64,000 nt of DNA from Manis javanica (taxonomy: Eukaryota; Chordata; Mammalia; Pholidota; Manidae). The notes beneath the pieces were generated by a model. The model worked only from the letters and a program-made list of their open reading frames with translations, was not told the origin of the DNA and did no database searches. Positions 35,151-47,398 of this stretch are shown in pieces (within the stretch, counting starts at the first letter, position 1; every line of letters starts with the position of its first letter). The stretch covers positions 38,460,501 to 38,524,500 of the forward strand of contig NC_133163.1 of NCBI RefSeq assembly GCF_040802235.1, read 5' to 3'. The translations under genes were made by a program, and so were the position numbers.

Positions 35151-38029
35151 TATTTACTACAGGTAAACTTTTAAGTCACAGGTGCACATTATATTTCCAG
35201 ATGAATCCAGGCAACCTAATCCCAAGCAAATCTGACCCCTGAGCAATTCCTCTTAACCACTGTGCAATGCTGCTCTTTGTCAAGTGAACATTTTTGCCAC
35301 TGCTTGATTACAACTTTGCAATTTGACAATAATGTATAACATTATTATCATTTCAATCAAATTATGAATAGACTGATAAATCCTTAAGATTCTAAAGGCC
35401 AGTCCTGCTCACAGACTCTTCGAAGGAAAGCTGCCAGAGTTGGGTCCTTCCACTTAATTTGCTGTACATTAGGGCTTACAATCCTGCTACACTGGCCACA
35501 GTTGATTGTACCAAGGATCTACACCATAGTTAAGGGCAGTTATCTTTTGGATGGACAGAAAGAAGGCCAAAATGACCCAGTAGAATAATCTCTGCTCATT
35601 CAGGTGGCTCTCTTTTGGATTATAACTAGTAGAGTCCATCAGACCCTCTTTAAGGGACAGTAAAAGCAGGAGAGTGGGAAATGTGCAGAGAAAAGATGGA
35701 AACACATGCATATTGTGACTATGTAGCAATGGACATCCATTTCAAAGATGAGCACAGAACCTGGCCACTGGAGCTGTTGTACTCACTACATGGCAAAGAG
35801 CCATTTTTTTCAACTTTAAGAAACTGTGCTTCTAATGAGATGGCCACTTTACTGTCCTCCGTATTCTTAAAATAAGCCTCCACCATTTAAGATAATGTGA
35901 ATGGGCCTTTGTTCCTTGCAATCTAAAGAAGCCCATCCAAACATACCTTTTAAAAAAATCTAGACCTGCAGTATACATACAGCACATGAAGACAAAACAC
36001 TTCAGGCATAAAACAAAACACAAAAAGGGGTTATACAGCCTGAAGCTTTTGCATTTACTTTAATAAAGAAAATTTTTTAAATGTTCAGTGAAAATTACTA
36101 CATAGTTGTTCAAAAGTTAAATGAAAATGTGAATAGTTAAGCACCCACAAAGTCCTCTTATTGCCATTAAAAAGCAAGCATTCTTCAATATGTAATTTAA
36201 TTCAGGAACCAGGGTAAAAATAACTCTGTTTTCCTAGGCTCTTGACATCAAAGCTAAAGTGATTTTCAGCTCATAAAGTTTTTTTTTTTAAATAAAAACC
36301 TTTTTTTTGTTGTTGACATCGTTAATGTTCAATTACTTGAACAACATTGTGGTTACTAGACTCCCCCTATTACATTAAGTTCATTTTTTTTCATTTTTAA
36401 AGATACATCAATTAAATATATTTTCTCTCTTTAAATACAGATGAAATCTCTTTTTGACATAACCAAAATAGGCCACTGGGAAGAGGATATATATTGTATA
36501 GTTAATTCAAATAGAAAAAAGGAAACAAACCATTAAAGACACTCATTAAATCGTCATTTGAGCCAGGAGAGTGCTATCTCATATCAATCTGAAGATCTGT
36601 GTAAACACATCAGCTTTCAATTATTATGACTTACAATCACTTCACAAATCACCACATTAAGCACTAATCACTCTGGTTTTCTTGGCATCCAAGTACTTTA
36701 TAAAAGTTTACACTTTCCAGCCGTAATTACTTTGAAGTTTAGCATTCATAGCCCTCACATTTTCAAAGCACTATGCAGTTCTTAATATTTTTTCACAAGT
36801 TAGTAAAATAGTTAAGTATTATCTTGCATTGACAGCTGAGAAAAGGATTTAAACAAAAAGAAATGAATTTTTTAGGATACATAATGGCAGAACAAGGATA
36901 CAAAATTTTGACTTTCTAGTTTCTAGGTCAGAATATTACAAGTATTCAAACCATTTAGATAAATGGGTTTTTAAAGCATTTCCCTATTATATCACTGCAC
37001 TGGAAATCCCTATAGAAGACAAAGTCTTTGCCTAAAAGTTGCTTCATTATCTCTTTTGTTAGTAGAAAATACCTTGCAGATGGTACAATTGTATCTGTAT
37101 CAGGGAATAAGCAATTTAATTGGGTGTTGAAGAGATTGGGAATGTTTCTCCACTTTGAATATATCCACTCACAGTTTAGAAAATCTCTGAGGCATTGAGA
37201 CATTATAAACCCAGATGGGATCTAAGGTGTGCTTACAGCAACATAAACCCCAAACAGTACCATCAAAGAAAATGAAGACAAGACATTATGATTTCTCACA
37301 GAAAGCTGCACATTTCCAGGGTAATTTTATTGTAAGAAATAAATTATATATAAAAATATGTAATTATAAAATTATAAATTATAAAATATTTTCACTTCAT
37401 TTTAAAGTGAAAAATATTCCCCTAATCAGCTCCTTTTTGTGTTCCACTTCTCTTATTCATGGCTTGTTTATTCAGACTTCATATAAACATGGTATATAAC
37501 ACTAAAACTACTATAATTCCAATTTTCAACTCTGAACATTACTTTCTATATTAAAATTTCTGAAAGTGGTATGGTTTTAAAATACACATTGTGGTTATGA
37601 ACACTGCACATTCCCTCTTTCCTCACAAAACATTAACTTGGTAAACATTTAACATTACAATCATGTATTTATGACTTGATGCAGCTATTTGTTATAATCA
37701 AGTTGACAATACAAATGGCTTAATTTAATAAGGAGCTTGTATTTCAATACATTTTAATTCTGAAAATCCACTATAAACACAAACATTTCTATCTGGACTT
37801 TGTTCAATAAGCTTCATCTTCATGTTTAAAACAACTTTATCAAGTGATTCCCACCTTATATTCACAATATATTCACAAAAACTTTCTATTCAGCTAAAGC
37901 ACTGCAACTGTCAGATACAATGACATAGCAACTCACATCTGCTGAGTACAACTCTGTTACTTTTATCTACCTACATTTTCTGCTAAGATTCAGGTGGTAC
38001 TCAATTGACAACAGTTACAAAGACTGATA
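35151..38029. other. AT-rich sequence, possibly partly 3' UTR or downstream flank of the minus-strand gene
   Basis: About 2.9 kb of strongly AT-rich sequence with no clear repeat. It lies just downstream, in the minus-strand sense, of the proposed terminal exon at 38975-39027. Minus-strand AATAAA signals occur at several points, for example near 37325 and 37466. Whether any of it is transcribed cannot be seen. Confidence 0.3.
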
Positions 38030-38450
38030 ACAAGTATAAGGGAGGTATAGAGAGTCCCTCACAAATACTGTTAATAGGAATGTAGACTGGTGGTCTATTG
38101 GAGCCCAATTTGACAATGATTAACAAAATTGCACATGAACACACTATTTGACAAATCTATTCATGTGTAAATTTATACAATTTAATCAACATACGTGAGC
38201 CAAACAATATGCACAAAGGTCACATCACAGCACTGTTTGAAATACTGAAAATTGAAATGAACCTGTGCAGAAAAGGTGACACAGGACTTCAATATTCAAG
38301 TGTACTTTATGTATTGACTAATCATGATAGATGTATGTATATGCCGACACATGCATTGCTATACCTATACACATACATGTATACATACATAAATGTTAGA
38401 CCAAAGGGAGCTTTAAAACAAGCACCAAAGAGTATTTAATTCATGGTGTA
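38030..38450 (+). mobile_element. Ancient L1M-type fragment (ORF2 end/3' region)
   Basis: The order 'aatactgttaataggaatgtagactgg', 'cccaatttgacaatgatt', 'gcacaaaggtcacatcacagcactgtttgaaatactgaaaattgaaatgaacctg' follows the ORF2 C-terminus and 3' end of very old L1 elements. It is highly diverged and has no frame. Confidence 0.5.
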
Positions 38451-38974
38451 AGTAGAAACTGAGCTTCCTAAGTTACCAATCACATAAGTTAACCACGTAA
38501 GTTTCATATATTAAAAAGTAAAGCAAACAAGGCAAAAATGTCATTGCACTTAACCACACATCTATCACCAGACTGTAGATAAAAAACGATTTGTCATTTA
38601 CATGTAATAAGCATTAATATTTCAAGAAAAAATATTTTAAATAGAATAATTAATATCAGAACTGCAGTAATAGTATAACAAAACCTTTTAGGAAATAGTA
38701 ATAATCTGAAAATAGTATTATTTCTATTACATTCTAAATCAAATTTTATCTCTATTTATGTGGATTTCCTAAAAGAAAATGTTACAATTAAATTTTGAAG
38801 TATATTCTTATTCTCATTGTTTGTACTTTTATTCTAGAACTATGTTAAAGTATTGCTATTTCAAAGAAATAACCTACAGTTGCACAGATGAATTATTTTT
38901 AACACAGGCAGTCTTCCTTTTCAACACATAACATGTAAATCTTTTCTTCTGTCAGAAAGCTCAAAATGAAAGCT

Positions 38975-39027
38975 CTACACCAGTCTCTTTGTTCTGCATT
39001 TTCTTTTCCTCTTGGGTGCAGTGAATT
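38975..39027 (-). CDS. Candidate terminal coding exon of an unidentified minus-strand gene
   Basis: On the minus strand a pyrimidine-rich tract and acceptor (ATTTATTTTATGTCTTTAG, AG at 39029-39028) is followed by AATTCACTGCACCC. Joined in phase to the G left by the exon at 42940-43038, it reads EFTAPKRKRKCRTKRLV and then TAG (38977-38975). The basic run KRKRKCRTKR looks like a nuclear localisation signal at a C-terminus. A minus-strand AATAAA lies at 38833-38828, about 140 nt after the stop. The gene was not recognised. The acceptor quality, phase match, early stop and basic tail support a real exon. A chance combination remains possible because the exon is short. Confidence 0.5.
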
Positions 39028-39120
39028 CTAAAGACATAAAATAAATAGTCTGTCATGCCTAAAAAAATAATACTTAACTGATAATATATATTTTACCTAT
39101 ATAGATTTTTAATTGGTATT

Positions 39121-39135
39121 AAGAATGCCTTTACA
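39121..39135 (+). repeat. Left 15-bp TSD of the L1 at 39136
   Basis: AAGAATGCCTTTACA is identical to 40585-40599. Confidence 0.9.
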
Positions 39136-40584
39136 AAACTGAACAGCTACATGCAAGAGAATTAAGCTGGATTATTTTCTAACTCCATACACAAAAGTAA
39201 ACTCAAAATGGATCAACGACCTGAATGTAAGTCATGAAACCATAAAACTGTTAGAAGAAAACATAGGCAAAAATCTTTTGAATATAAACATGAGCAACTT
39301 TTTCCTGAACATTTCACCTTGGGCAAGGGAAACAAAAGCAAAAATGAACAAACGGGACCTCATCAAGCTAAAAAGCTTTTGTACAGCAAAGGACACCATG
39401 AGCAGAACAAAAAGGCATCCTACAGTATGGGAGAATACATCTGTAACAACAAGGGGTTAACATCCAAAATATACAAAGAACTCACATGCCTCAACACCCA
39501 AAAAGCAAATAACCTGATTAAAAAATGAGCAGAGGATATGAACAGACAATTTTCCAAAGAAGAAATTCAGATGGCCAACAGGCACATGAAAAGATGCTCC
39601 ATATCACTAATTACAAGGGAAATGCAAATTAAAACCACAATGAGATATGACCTCACACCAGTTAGGATGGCCAACATTGAAAAGACTGGGAACAAATAAT
39701 GCTGGCAAGGATGCAGGGAAAAGGGAACCCTCCTACACTGTTGTTGGAAACATGAACTAGTTCAACCATTATGGAAAGCAATATGGAGGTTCCTCAAAAA
39801 ACTAAAACTAGAAATAACATTTGACCTGAAAATTCCACTCCTAGGAATTCACCCAAAGGAAACAACTTCTCATATTCAAAAACACATATGCACCCCTATG
39901 TTTATTACAGCACTATTTACAATAGCCAAGATATAGAAGCAACCTAAGTGTCCATCAGTAGATGAATGGATAAAGAGGTGGTACATATACACAATGGAAT
40001 ACTATTAAGCCATAAGAAAGAAACAAATCCTACCATTTGCAACAACATGGATAGAGCTGGAGGGTATTATGCTCAGTGAAATAAGCCAGGGGAGAAAGAC
40101 AACTACCAAATGATTTCCCTCATTTGTGGAGTATAACAACAAAGCAAAACTGAAGAAACAAAGCAGTAGCAGACTCAAAAGCAAAAATGAACAAATGGGA
40201 CTACATCACGCTAAAAAGACTCACAAACTCCAAGAAGGGACTAGCAGTTACCAAGAGGAGGGGTTGGGGAGAGCGGGTGGGGAAGGAGGGAGAAGGGGAT
40301 TGAGGGGTATTATGATTAGTACACATGGTGTAGGGGAGAGGTCACAGGGAAGACAGTGTAGCACAGATAGGACAAGTGTTCACTGTGGCATCTTACTACA
40401 CTGATGGACAGTGACTGCAATGGGGTATGAGGGAGGAGACTCAATAACATGGGTGAATGTAGTAACCACATTGTTTTCCTTGTGAAATCTTCGTAAGAGT
40501 GTATATCAATGATACCATAAATTAAATGAATGAATGAATGAATGAATGAATGAATAAATAAATAAAAGGTTTTCAGTGGAAAAG
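39136..40584 (+). mobile_element. 5'-truncated L1 with an ORF2-derived patch in its 3' UTR
   Basis: The element begins in the ORF2 C-terminal third ('aactgaacagctacatgcaagag'). It passes the Cys-rich region (about 39700-39760, first Cys block damaged) and the IPLLGIHPKETTSHIQKHI-like block, and ORF2 ends near 40130. The 3' UTR contains a 45-bp insertion (about 40178-40222) copied from ORF2 sequence. The tail is (GAAT)n/(AAAT)n followed by AGGTTTTCAGTGGAA before the right TSD. TSDs lie at 39121-39135 and 40585-40599. It sits in the intron between the two proposed exons, in opposite orientation to the gene. Many frameshifts are present. Confidence 0.9.
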
Positions 40585-40599
40585 AAGAATGCCTTTACA

Positions 40600-42079
40600 G
40601 CAAAACTCCAACAAGAAATCTTAAGCTTGACATATACATGATTTTTTTCCTGAAAATTGGTACTGTAGCTGAAACTTACTAATATACATCCAAGTTATCC
40701 TAAATCCTACTCAATAATAAGATACTATGGAATTGTTTCATATGGGTATACCCTCTCTTAATTAGTATGGACCAGTGTGCCAAATGTGAAAGTATCTAGG
40801 CCAGTGCTGAGATAACTAAGATTTCCATTTAATTTCACTTAAGCCTGAAAATGTAATCCAAAACACAGCACCATCATCTTTTTGGCTACCACAGCATATG
40901 CCATAACTAACTCTCAAAAAGTGTCCTTCTAGAAACAGTTGCGAACTGTTACAGATCATTAAAAACCAAGAAAATAGAAGATACAAACATGAAAATTATT
41001 AAAGATATCAGAAATGTTTACCACCAATGACAAAAAGGGGAGTGACAGGAAAAGGAATGAGAAAAGACAAGGAAAAAATTAAGAGGAAAAACAACATATT
41101 CCTGGAAGACAGCAGTAGCTCGGATAGAGTGCAGCAGGCAGAGAGAGCAAACTGTCCTGAAGAAAGCAGGTCTGAGGTCTGGAAAGGATATTTTTAAAAA
41201 GATGAAAATGATACTATGCCTAATGTGTTTGGATATACCAAGAGGAGATATATACAACTGATGAAGAGTTTGGATAAATCGGTGATAAGTACATAGAAAA
41301 AAATAATAAGGCAAAAAAAATCATTAACTGTCTAGGGAAAACAATAAATGTAGATTAAGGAAGTATCATAGTATATTACATGGCTCTATTGCCAACAATG
41401 TTTTGTAAATGCTGAATATTGATATAAATAACAACAGTTACACTGGGAGGGTGGGGGCTGGGGAATACACAATGTTTGGTGTGGAGGTGAGAATATATTA
41501 AAGAGAACTAAGCACCATCTTCAGTGGTAAGTCAACAGATGATCCATAGAACTGAAATATGAAGAAGCAGCAATATAAATATTTAAATATTTATTTAGAG
41601 AGATGGAGGTTAAATTCCAAAATAATTAGTAAAGAGTTAAAAGTGGTTGTCTCTGGGGGTAAGAAACTAGGGTCAAAGTCAGAAGACTGTGGTTTCTTAT
41701 ATAATGGTTATTATAAAATTATTGGAATTAAGTTATATGTACATGTAGCTATGATTTAATGAAAACAAAATTTTTAAAAATCACAAGCTGATAGATTTAG
41801 GAATAGGACTTGCCTGGTAACCATAAACGTGTATGCGCATGTTAAATTATTTACTCACAATAAAAGTCACCAATCAAGACTAGATGGAAACTACAGTCTG
41901 AAACTCACCATAAGATTGTAAAGGACTGGTTTACTGACATAAATCTCAAAGGCACTCAGATTTCTGAGGGAACAAACAGTCCTTGTAAATTGGCTCTTCA
42001 GCGCCCTGTTTCTCTTTATATAATTAAATGGGTTATTTTTCTCCCACACTAAACTTAATCTTTGACCACATAGACTGAT
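40600..42079. other. No recognised feature; intron of the proposed gene
   Basis: AT-rich sequence. The part at about 41550-41760, with 'gtggttgtctctgggggtaagaaactagggtc', has the flavour of an old dispersed repeat, but I cannot name it. No further exon with matching phase was found. Confidence 0.35.
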
Positions 42080-42260
42080 CTGATTCATTCAACAAATATT
42101 TACTTAGGTCCACTATGGGCAGCTGTGCTCAGGCCTACAATCACTGTAATGAAAATAAAATGGTTGTTAAGTTTTTGTGGTGGATATCTATACCACTGTA
42201 CCTAACTAAATGCTTGAAACACAACAGGCACTCAATACATGCTTGCTGAATGAACATAGG
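42080..42260. mobile_element. L2/MIR-like fragments
   Basis: 'gattcattcaacaaatatttacttagg' (about 42080-42107) resembles an inverted L2 3' end. 'acaacaggcactcaatacatgcttgctgaatgaa' (about 42222-42255) resembles a forward MIR/L2 end. Both are short and old. Confidence 0.5.
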
Positions 42261-42939
42261 GCCAGAAAGAAAAAAAAAGTCATGAGGCGTTTTTCTTAAT
42301 ATACATTATGTTCACCATCACTGATGGATTGCCAACTATCAAGCCTAGCTTGATATATATATATATATAGCTAAATATAACTTATTCTCTGTACTAGTGT
42401 AACACCAACATAGATAATAGCTAAACTGCTGTTTAATAAACACTACAAATTACGAAAACCACAACAAAAAAGGTATAGCTATTTCAATTCATGTTGTTCA
42501 ATTTACCGTTATGTATTACAATCATCATTCCATAGGTGAAAATTTACATATACTAGAATATCAAATAATATTTTTTAACAATAAATCTTTTTTTAAGCTA
42601 TATCCAGAAATACATATTTTGTGAACCTTGCCCTTCGTTAGGATACATATTCAGGCATCTTCATGCTTAGGGATATTACTTACTAATAATGTTATTTTCC
42701 CTATCTTTCACCTCTCACCTTGACTGAGCACTGCCTTTCCATATCCACTTATTTATTGTATTATTATTTACTTTAAATGTCAGGATTGACAGTATGATTA
42801 ATACTGAAATCCTCCAATGGGTCAAAGATAAATGCATCACCAGAACACAAAACCAACCATCATACTCTTCAGGGTTCTAAACCTTGATGATCCACGAGCA
42901 TAACTTGCTTTCCATTAATTTGACAAAATTTTTCCTTAC
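42261..42939. other. No recognised feature; proposed intron
   Basis: AT-rich, with a short (TA)n run at about 42353-42369. Nothing else supported. Confidence 0.35.
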
Positions 42940-43038
42940 CTGTTTCATTAAAACTTTCATTCTCCTCTTCCTCTTCTGTAATTACAGGCATACTCAGATT
43001 TAAAATTTTATCTTTCTTGTGTACATTCTGCTTGTCAT
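42940..43038 (-). CDS. Candidate 99-bp internal coding exon of an unidentified minus-strand gene
   Basis: On the minus strand the acceptor TTTTTCTATTTCCAG (AG at 43040-43039) precedes ATGACAAGCAG..., and the exon ends AATGAAACAG before GTAAGGAA (42939-42932), a strong donor. The exon is exactly 99 bp and open in one frame, phase 1 on both sides. It encodes DKQNVHKKDKILNLSMPV then an acidic run TEEEEENESFNET. The acidic serine-rich segment followed by the Lys/Arg-rich C-terminus of 38975-39027 would suit a nuclear protein, but the family was not recognised. Upstream exons would lie at higher coordinates, where 44.5-63 kb is almost all L1, so the next may be outside the window. Confidence 0.6.
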
Positions 43039-43654
43039 CTGGAAATAGAAAAATGATTTTAGGTGAAAACAATGTTAATCTTTGAGAAAATTTGTTATAC
43101 AAATAATGTAAATATTACAAAAAAATCAGATTTTGAAATTAAAAGCTAAATATGCATTTAAAAGAGAAATGTGCATTTTAAATATGTATCTTTTCTAAAT
43201 ATTAATGTATTTTATCTACACTTTGAAAATAGTCTCTAATTCTTCGATTACAATAAAGAAAATAGAAGAAAGGGGGAGAAACAAAATTAGCCAGACATCA
43301 ATATCTTATTCCATCTTTAACACACACAGCATGGGTTAAATCTGCAGACAGCAGGAAATAATTATGTGGTTACTTCAACTTTACTAATTAATCACAATTT
43401 AAAGTTAATAGCATTGTTTTTGAATGCAGAGACACTTTCTTTTATCACTACAAATGCTCCACAAGACATAACTCTAGTCATAATTTGCCACTGACTTTCC
43501 ATTTTCCAATATATTAGAGGTTTTCTACATCAAGCCTCTGGTGCCTGAAGATATATCCTAAACAAACTGATCAAACAGCATTGTCATATCAGGTCTCATT
43601 TACCACAAATATTCATGTCCCAAGAGCAATCTTCCACAGTCACTCTTTATTCTT
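43039..43654. other. No recognised feature; proposed intron
   Basis: AT-rich sequence without repeat or exon signals that I can support. Confidence 0.35.
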
Positions 43655-43845
43655 TATGTTGCTTTATTCTTCCCCACAACATTGTATTACCTGATATATG
43701 TTGTTTCTTTATAGTCTGCTTCCTCCCACTAGAATGTAAGCTTCACAAGAATAGATTCTGATTTAAGTTGATGTCTCCCCAGCACTTAGAAAAGTGCCTG
43801 GCATATAGTAGGGCCTCAATATTTATTAAATATTAAATATGGATT
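43655..43845 (+). mobile_element. L2 LINE 3' end
   Basis: The order 'ctgcttcctcccactagaatgtaagcttcacaagaa', 'tctccccagcacttagaaaagtgcctggcatatagtagg', 'cctcaatatttatt' is the typical L2 3' terminal sequence. It is non-coding here. Confidence 0.75.
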
Positions 43846-44505
43846 CAACTCTTTTATAATATAATTGTTTTATACAGTACAGATGTTAGTAAGTACCAGA
43901 CATCACAGGAGGTAAGAATTACATGAAAATAAGTTTAAGCTTTCTGTTCAGAACACATATACACTAGGATCTTAGTGATATGATTTTATGGAGTGAACAG
44001 ATTAATCTAAAATAGAGTTGAGTAAACTCTAGCAATAACCTTCCCCTCTAAACACAATTCAAATTTACTAAATTAATACCAATTTCCCATTAAGTTATTA
44101 AAATAGAATTTTACCTTCACTTGTAAGTCTTAGTATTAATTACAATAATTTTGTACATGATTTTTAAGATGACAGATAATCTTTTATGACATCTCTTTCC
44201 ACATGTAATCACATTTTTTAGCTGTTCACAAAATTATAATCAGTGCAATGAACTCCAAAAATTGCTAATACTGTTCTTCACAATCTTTCAGCGTTGTCCA
44301 TATACATCAGTTTTTAATGGTTTTGAGAAATCCACATTTACAACCTAAGAGGATCTATCCAACAAAGCCAAGTTAAAAACTGACGGCTGAGAAACAAGCT
44401 TCATCTAGTCACGTGATTATTAACTACATCTTAAGAGTTATAGTTCTACAGTAAATAAGCAAGTTTAAAAAATAAGAAGCAATGTTCTCTAAAGCTTTTA
44501 AAAAC
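43846..44505. other. No recognised feature
   Basis: AT-rich unique-looking sequence between an L2 and an L1 insertion. Confidence 0.35.
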
Positions 44506-44514
44506 AGATACAGT

Positions 44515-46002
44515 ATAAACCAGTGGAACAGAATAGAGGGCCCAGATATAAACCCAAACATTTATGGTCAATTAATATACGATAAAGGAGCCATGGATAT
44601 ACACGGGGAAATGACCACCTCTTCAACAGCTGGTGTTGGCAAAACTGGACAGCTCCATGTAAGAGAATGAAACTGGATTACTGTCTAACCGCATACACAA
44701 AAGTAAACTCAAAAATGGATCAAAGACCTGAATGTATAAGTCAGGAAACCATAAAACTCTTAGAAAAAAATCTTTTGGGCATAAACATAGCAACTTCTTC
44801 ATTAACATATCTCCCCGGACAAAGGAAACAAAAGCAAAAATGAAAAAGTGGGACTACGTTAAACTAAAAAGCTTCTGTACAGCAAAGGACACCATCAGTA
44901 GAACAAAAAGACATCCTACAGTATGGGAGAATATATTCATAAATGACATATCTGATAAGGGGTTGACATCCAAATTATATAGAGCTCACGCACCTCAAAA
45001 AACAAAAAGCAAATAACCCAATTAAAAGATGGGCAGAGGAGCTGAAGAGACACTTCTCCAAAGAAGAAATTCAGATGGCCAACAGGCACATGAAAAGATG
45101 CTCCACATCACTAACCATCAGAGAAATGCAAATTAAAACCACAATGAGATATCACCTCACACCAGTAAGGATGGCCAACATCCAAAAGACAAACAACAAC
45201 AAATATTGGCGAGGATGTGGAGAAATGGGAACCCTCCTACACTGCTGGTGGGAATGTAAATTAGTTCAACCATTGTGGAAGAAAGCAGAGTGGAGGTTCC
45301 TCAAAAAGCTCAAAATAGAAATACCATTTGACCCAGGAATTCCACTCCTAGGAATTTACCCTAAGAATGCAGCAGCTCAGTTTGAAAAAGACATATGCAC
45401 CCCTATGTTTATCTCAGCACTATTTACAATAGTCAAGAAATGGAAGCAACCTAAGTATCCCTCAGTACATGAATGGATAAAGAAGATGTGGTATATATAC
45501 ACAATGGAATATTATTCAGCCATAAGAAGAAAACAAATCCTACCATTTGCAACAACAGTGGATGGAGCTAGAGGGTATTATGCTCGGTGAAATAAGCCAG
45601 CAGAGAAAGACAATTATCAAATGATTTCACTCATCTGTGGAGTATAAGAGTAAAGAAAAAACTGAAGGAACAAAGCAGCAGCAGACTCACAGAACCCAAG
45701 AATGGACTAACAATTACCAAAGTGAAAGGGACTGGGGAGGGTGGGTGGGAAGGGAGGGATAAGAGGAAAAAAGGGGCATTACAATTAGCACACATAATGT
45801 AGCCACTGGGGGGACACGGGAAAGGCAGTATATACAGAGAAGACAAGTAATGATTCTATAGCATCTTACTATGCTGATGGACAGTGACTGTAATGGGGTA
45901 TGTGGTGGGGACTTGATAATAGGGAGAGTCTAGTAACCATAACGTTGTTCAAGTAATTGTACATTAATGATATCAAAACAAACAAACAAACAAATAAACA
46001 AA
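44515..46002 (+). mobile_element. 5'-truncated L1 (ORF2 C-terminal third and 3' UTR)
   Basis: It starts at '...accagtggaacagaatagagggccc' and is flanked by AGATACAGT (44506-44514 and 46003-46011). The C-terminal ORF2 block is open over 45075-45590 and includes the Cys-rich [21 protein letters not shown] small insertion (KKAEWRF) follows and the frame ends near 45590. The 3' UTR has a G-quadruplex-type tract at about 45735-45757 (runs of GGGG, GGG, GGG, GGG, GGG). The tail is AACAAACAAACAAACAAATAAAC. It lacks RT and endonuclease. Confidence 0.85.
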
Positions 46003-46011
46003 AGATACAGT

Positions 46012-46382
46012 GTCTCACCCACCTATATGCAGCCAAGAACCAAAAAGTGAACATTTACCTCAAAGTGCATATATTAGCTAAAAATAGAGAACTTCACTCA
46101 GAGGTATGTTCCTCAGAACTTAATTACATTTATTTTATATAAAACTGAAATGAATGGCCAACCAGTTTCTTAAACCATTACACTTAAGAAGATGCAAAGG
46201 GCAAAAAAAATTGCTACAAGCCTGCACGCTGGGATCAGAAAGAAGACACCCACCACAACAAATATGACAGAGAAGCTTTTTAGTAAATAAAAAAACAGTA
46301 TGAAAAAATAAGACAAAGTCTGATTGCAGCATGAAGACATAAACTGCCCTATACACTGAAGATACTTCTTGAGAGAGAAAAA
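46012..46382. other. No recognised feature
   Basis: Short unassigned stretch between two L1 insertions. Confidence 0.35.
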
Positions 46383-47398
46383 GATGGCGACATGAGTAGG
46401 GTGGCAGAAATCTCCTCTCAAAACCATATATATTTTGAAAATACAGCAAATACAACTATTCCTAAAGGAGTGACCAGAAGATATAGTACACCATCCAGGC
46501 TACATCTGCGAGAACCCAGCATCTCACAAAAAAGGTAAGATACAAAGCCATGACCCAGAGGGACCTGAGCACTATCCCCACCCCAGCTAACCAGCGAGAG
46601 GAAAAGAATCAGAGTGGGAAAGGAGTGGAACTGCAGGACTGCTAAATAACCAGCCCTAGTTATCTGCCCCTGGAGCACAGACACATATTACATGGTGCTC
46701 TGGATTTTAGAGGAGAAGAAAAGCAAAATCCAAGACTAAGATTGTGAACAGGTTCCCACAGCCGGCTGCCCTGGGACAAAAGAAAAGAAAGCACATTAAA
46801 AGTCTTAAAGGGACAAGGGTTTAATAGGTGGACAAAATAGTCCTGGCATGCTCAGCCCAGCAGGCTGGGAACTTTAAGGAACTTCAGGTACGCTAACCTC
46901 TTGGATGGCAATGCAGCCCCGAGACCCTCACAGTGATAAGCAGCCTGTCATTCATTCCCCCCACTGGCACTTCAAGCAAACAGGCTGACCTGCCATTGCT
47001 GCAGAACAGCCAGGGAGCAGCCCCACCTACAGCAACCACACAGCTTAGCAGAGGCTTCTCCCTGCACACGGCTAACTGGCCCAGACCCAGGGGCTGCTCC
47101 GTGCTCGCAGTTGACTGGCACAGACAGTGGAGATGGGCACAGAGTACAGAAGGCACAAAGGGGCTCTGTTCTTGGAGCAGAACATGCACCACTCACCTGC
47201 AAACCACGCCAGTGCCCTAGGCCATCCCGAGGACCACCCTGCCCCCAGCAGCTCAGGGGATTAACCCAGAGGCTACTCCATGCATGTGGCTGATCAGCAC
47301 ACAGACAGTAGAGACAAGCAAGGTGACCAGCAAGCAGGAAGGGACTTTGTTCTCCCAGCTGACACATGCACCACTCGCCGGTGACGACTCCCATCACC

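Noticed and set aside
40523..40566. (GAAT)n/(AAAT)n as an independent microsatellite
   Set aside because: It is the tail of the L1 at 39136-40584, bounded by its TSD.
42869..43102. Single long minus-strand frame as a complete small protein
   Set aside because: A strong splice donor (GTAAGG) and acceptor inside it indicate an exon of 99 bp. The read-through ends lack support.
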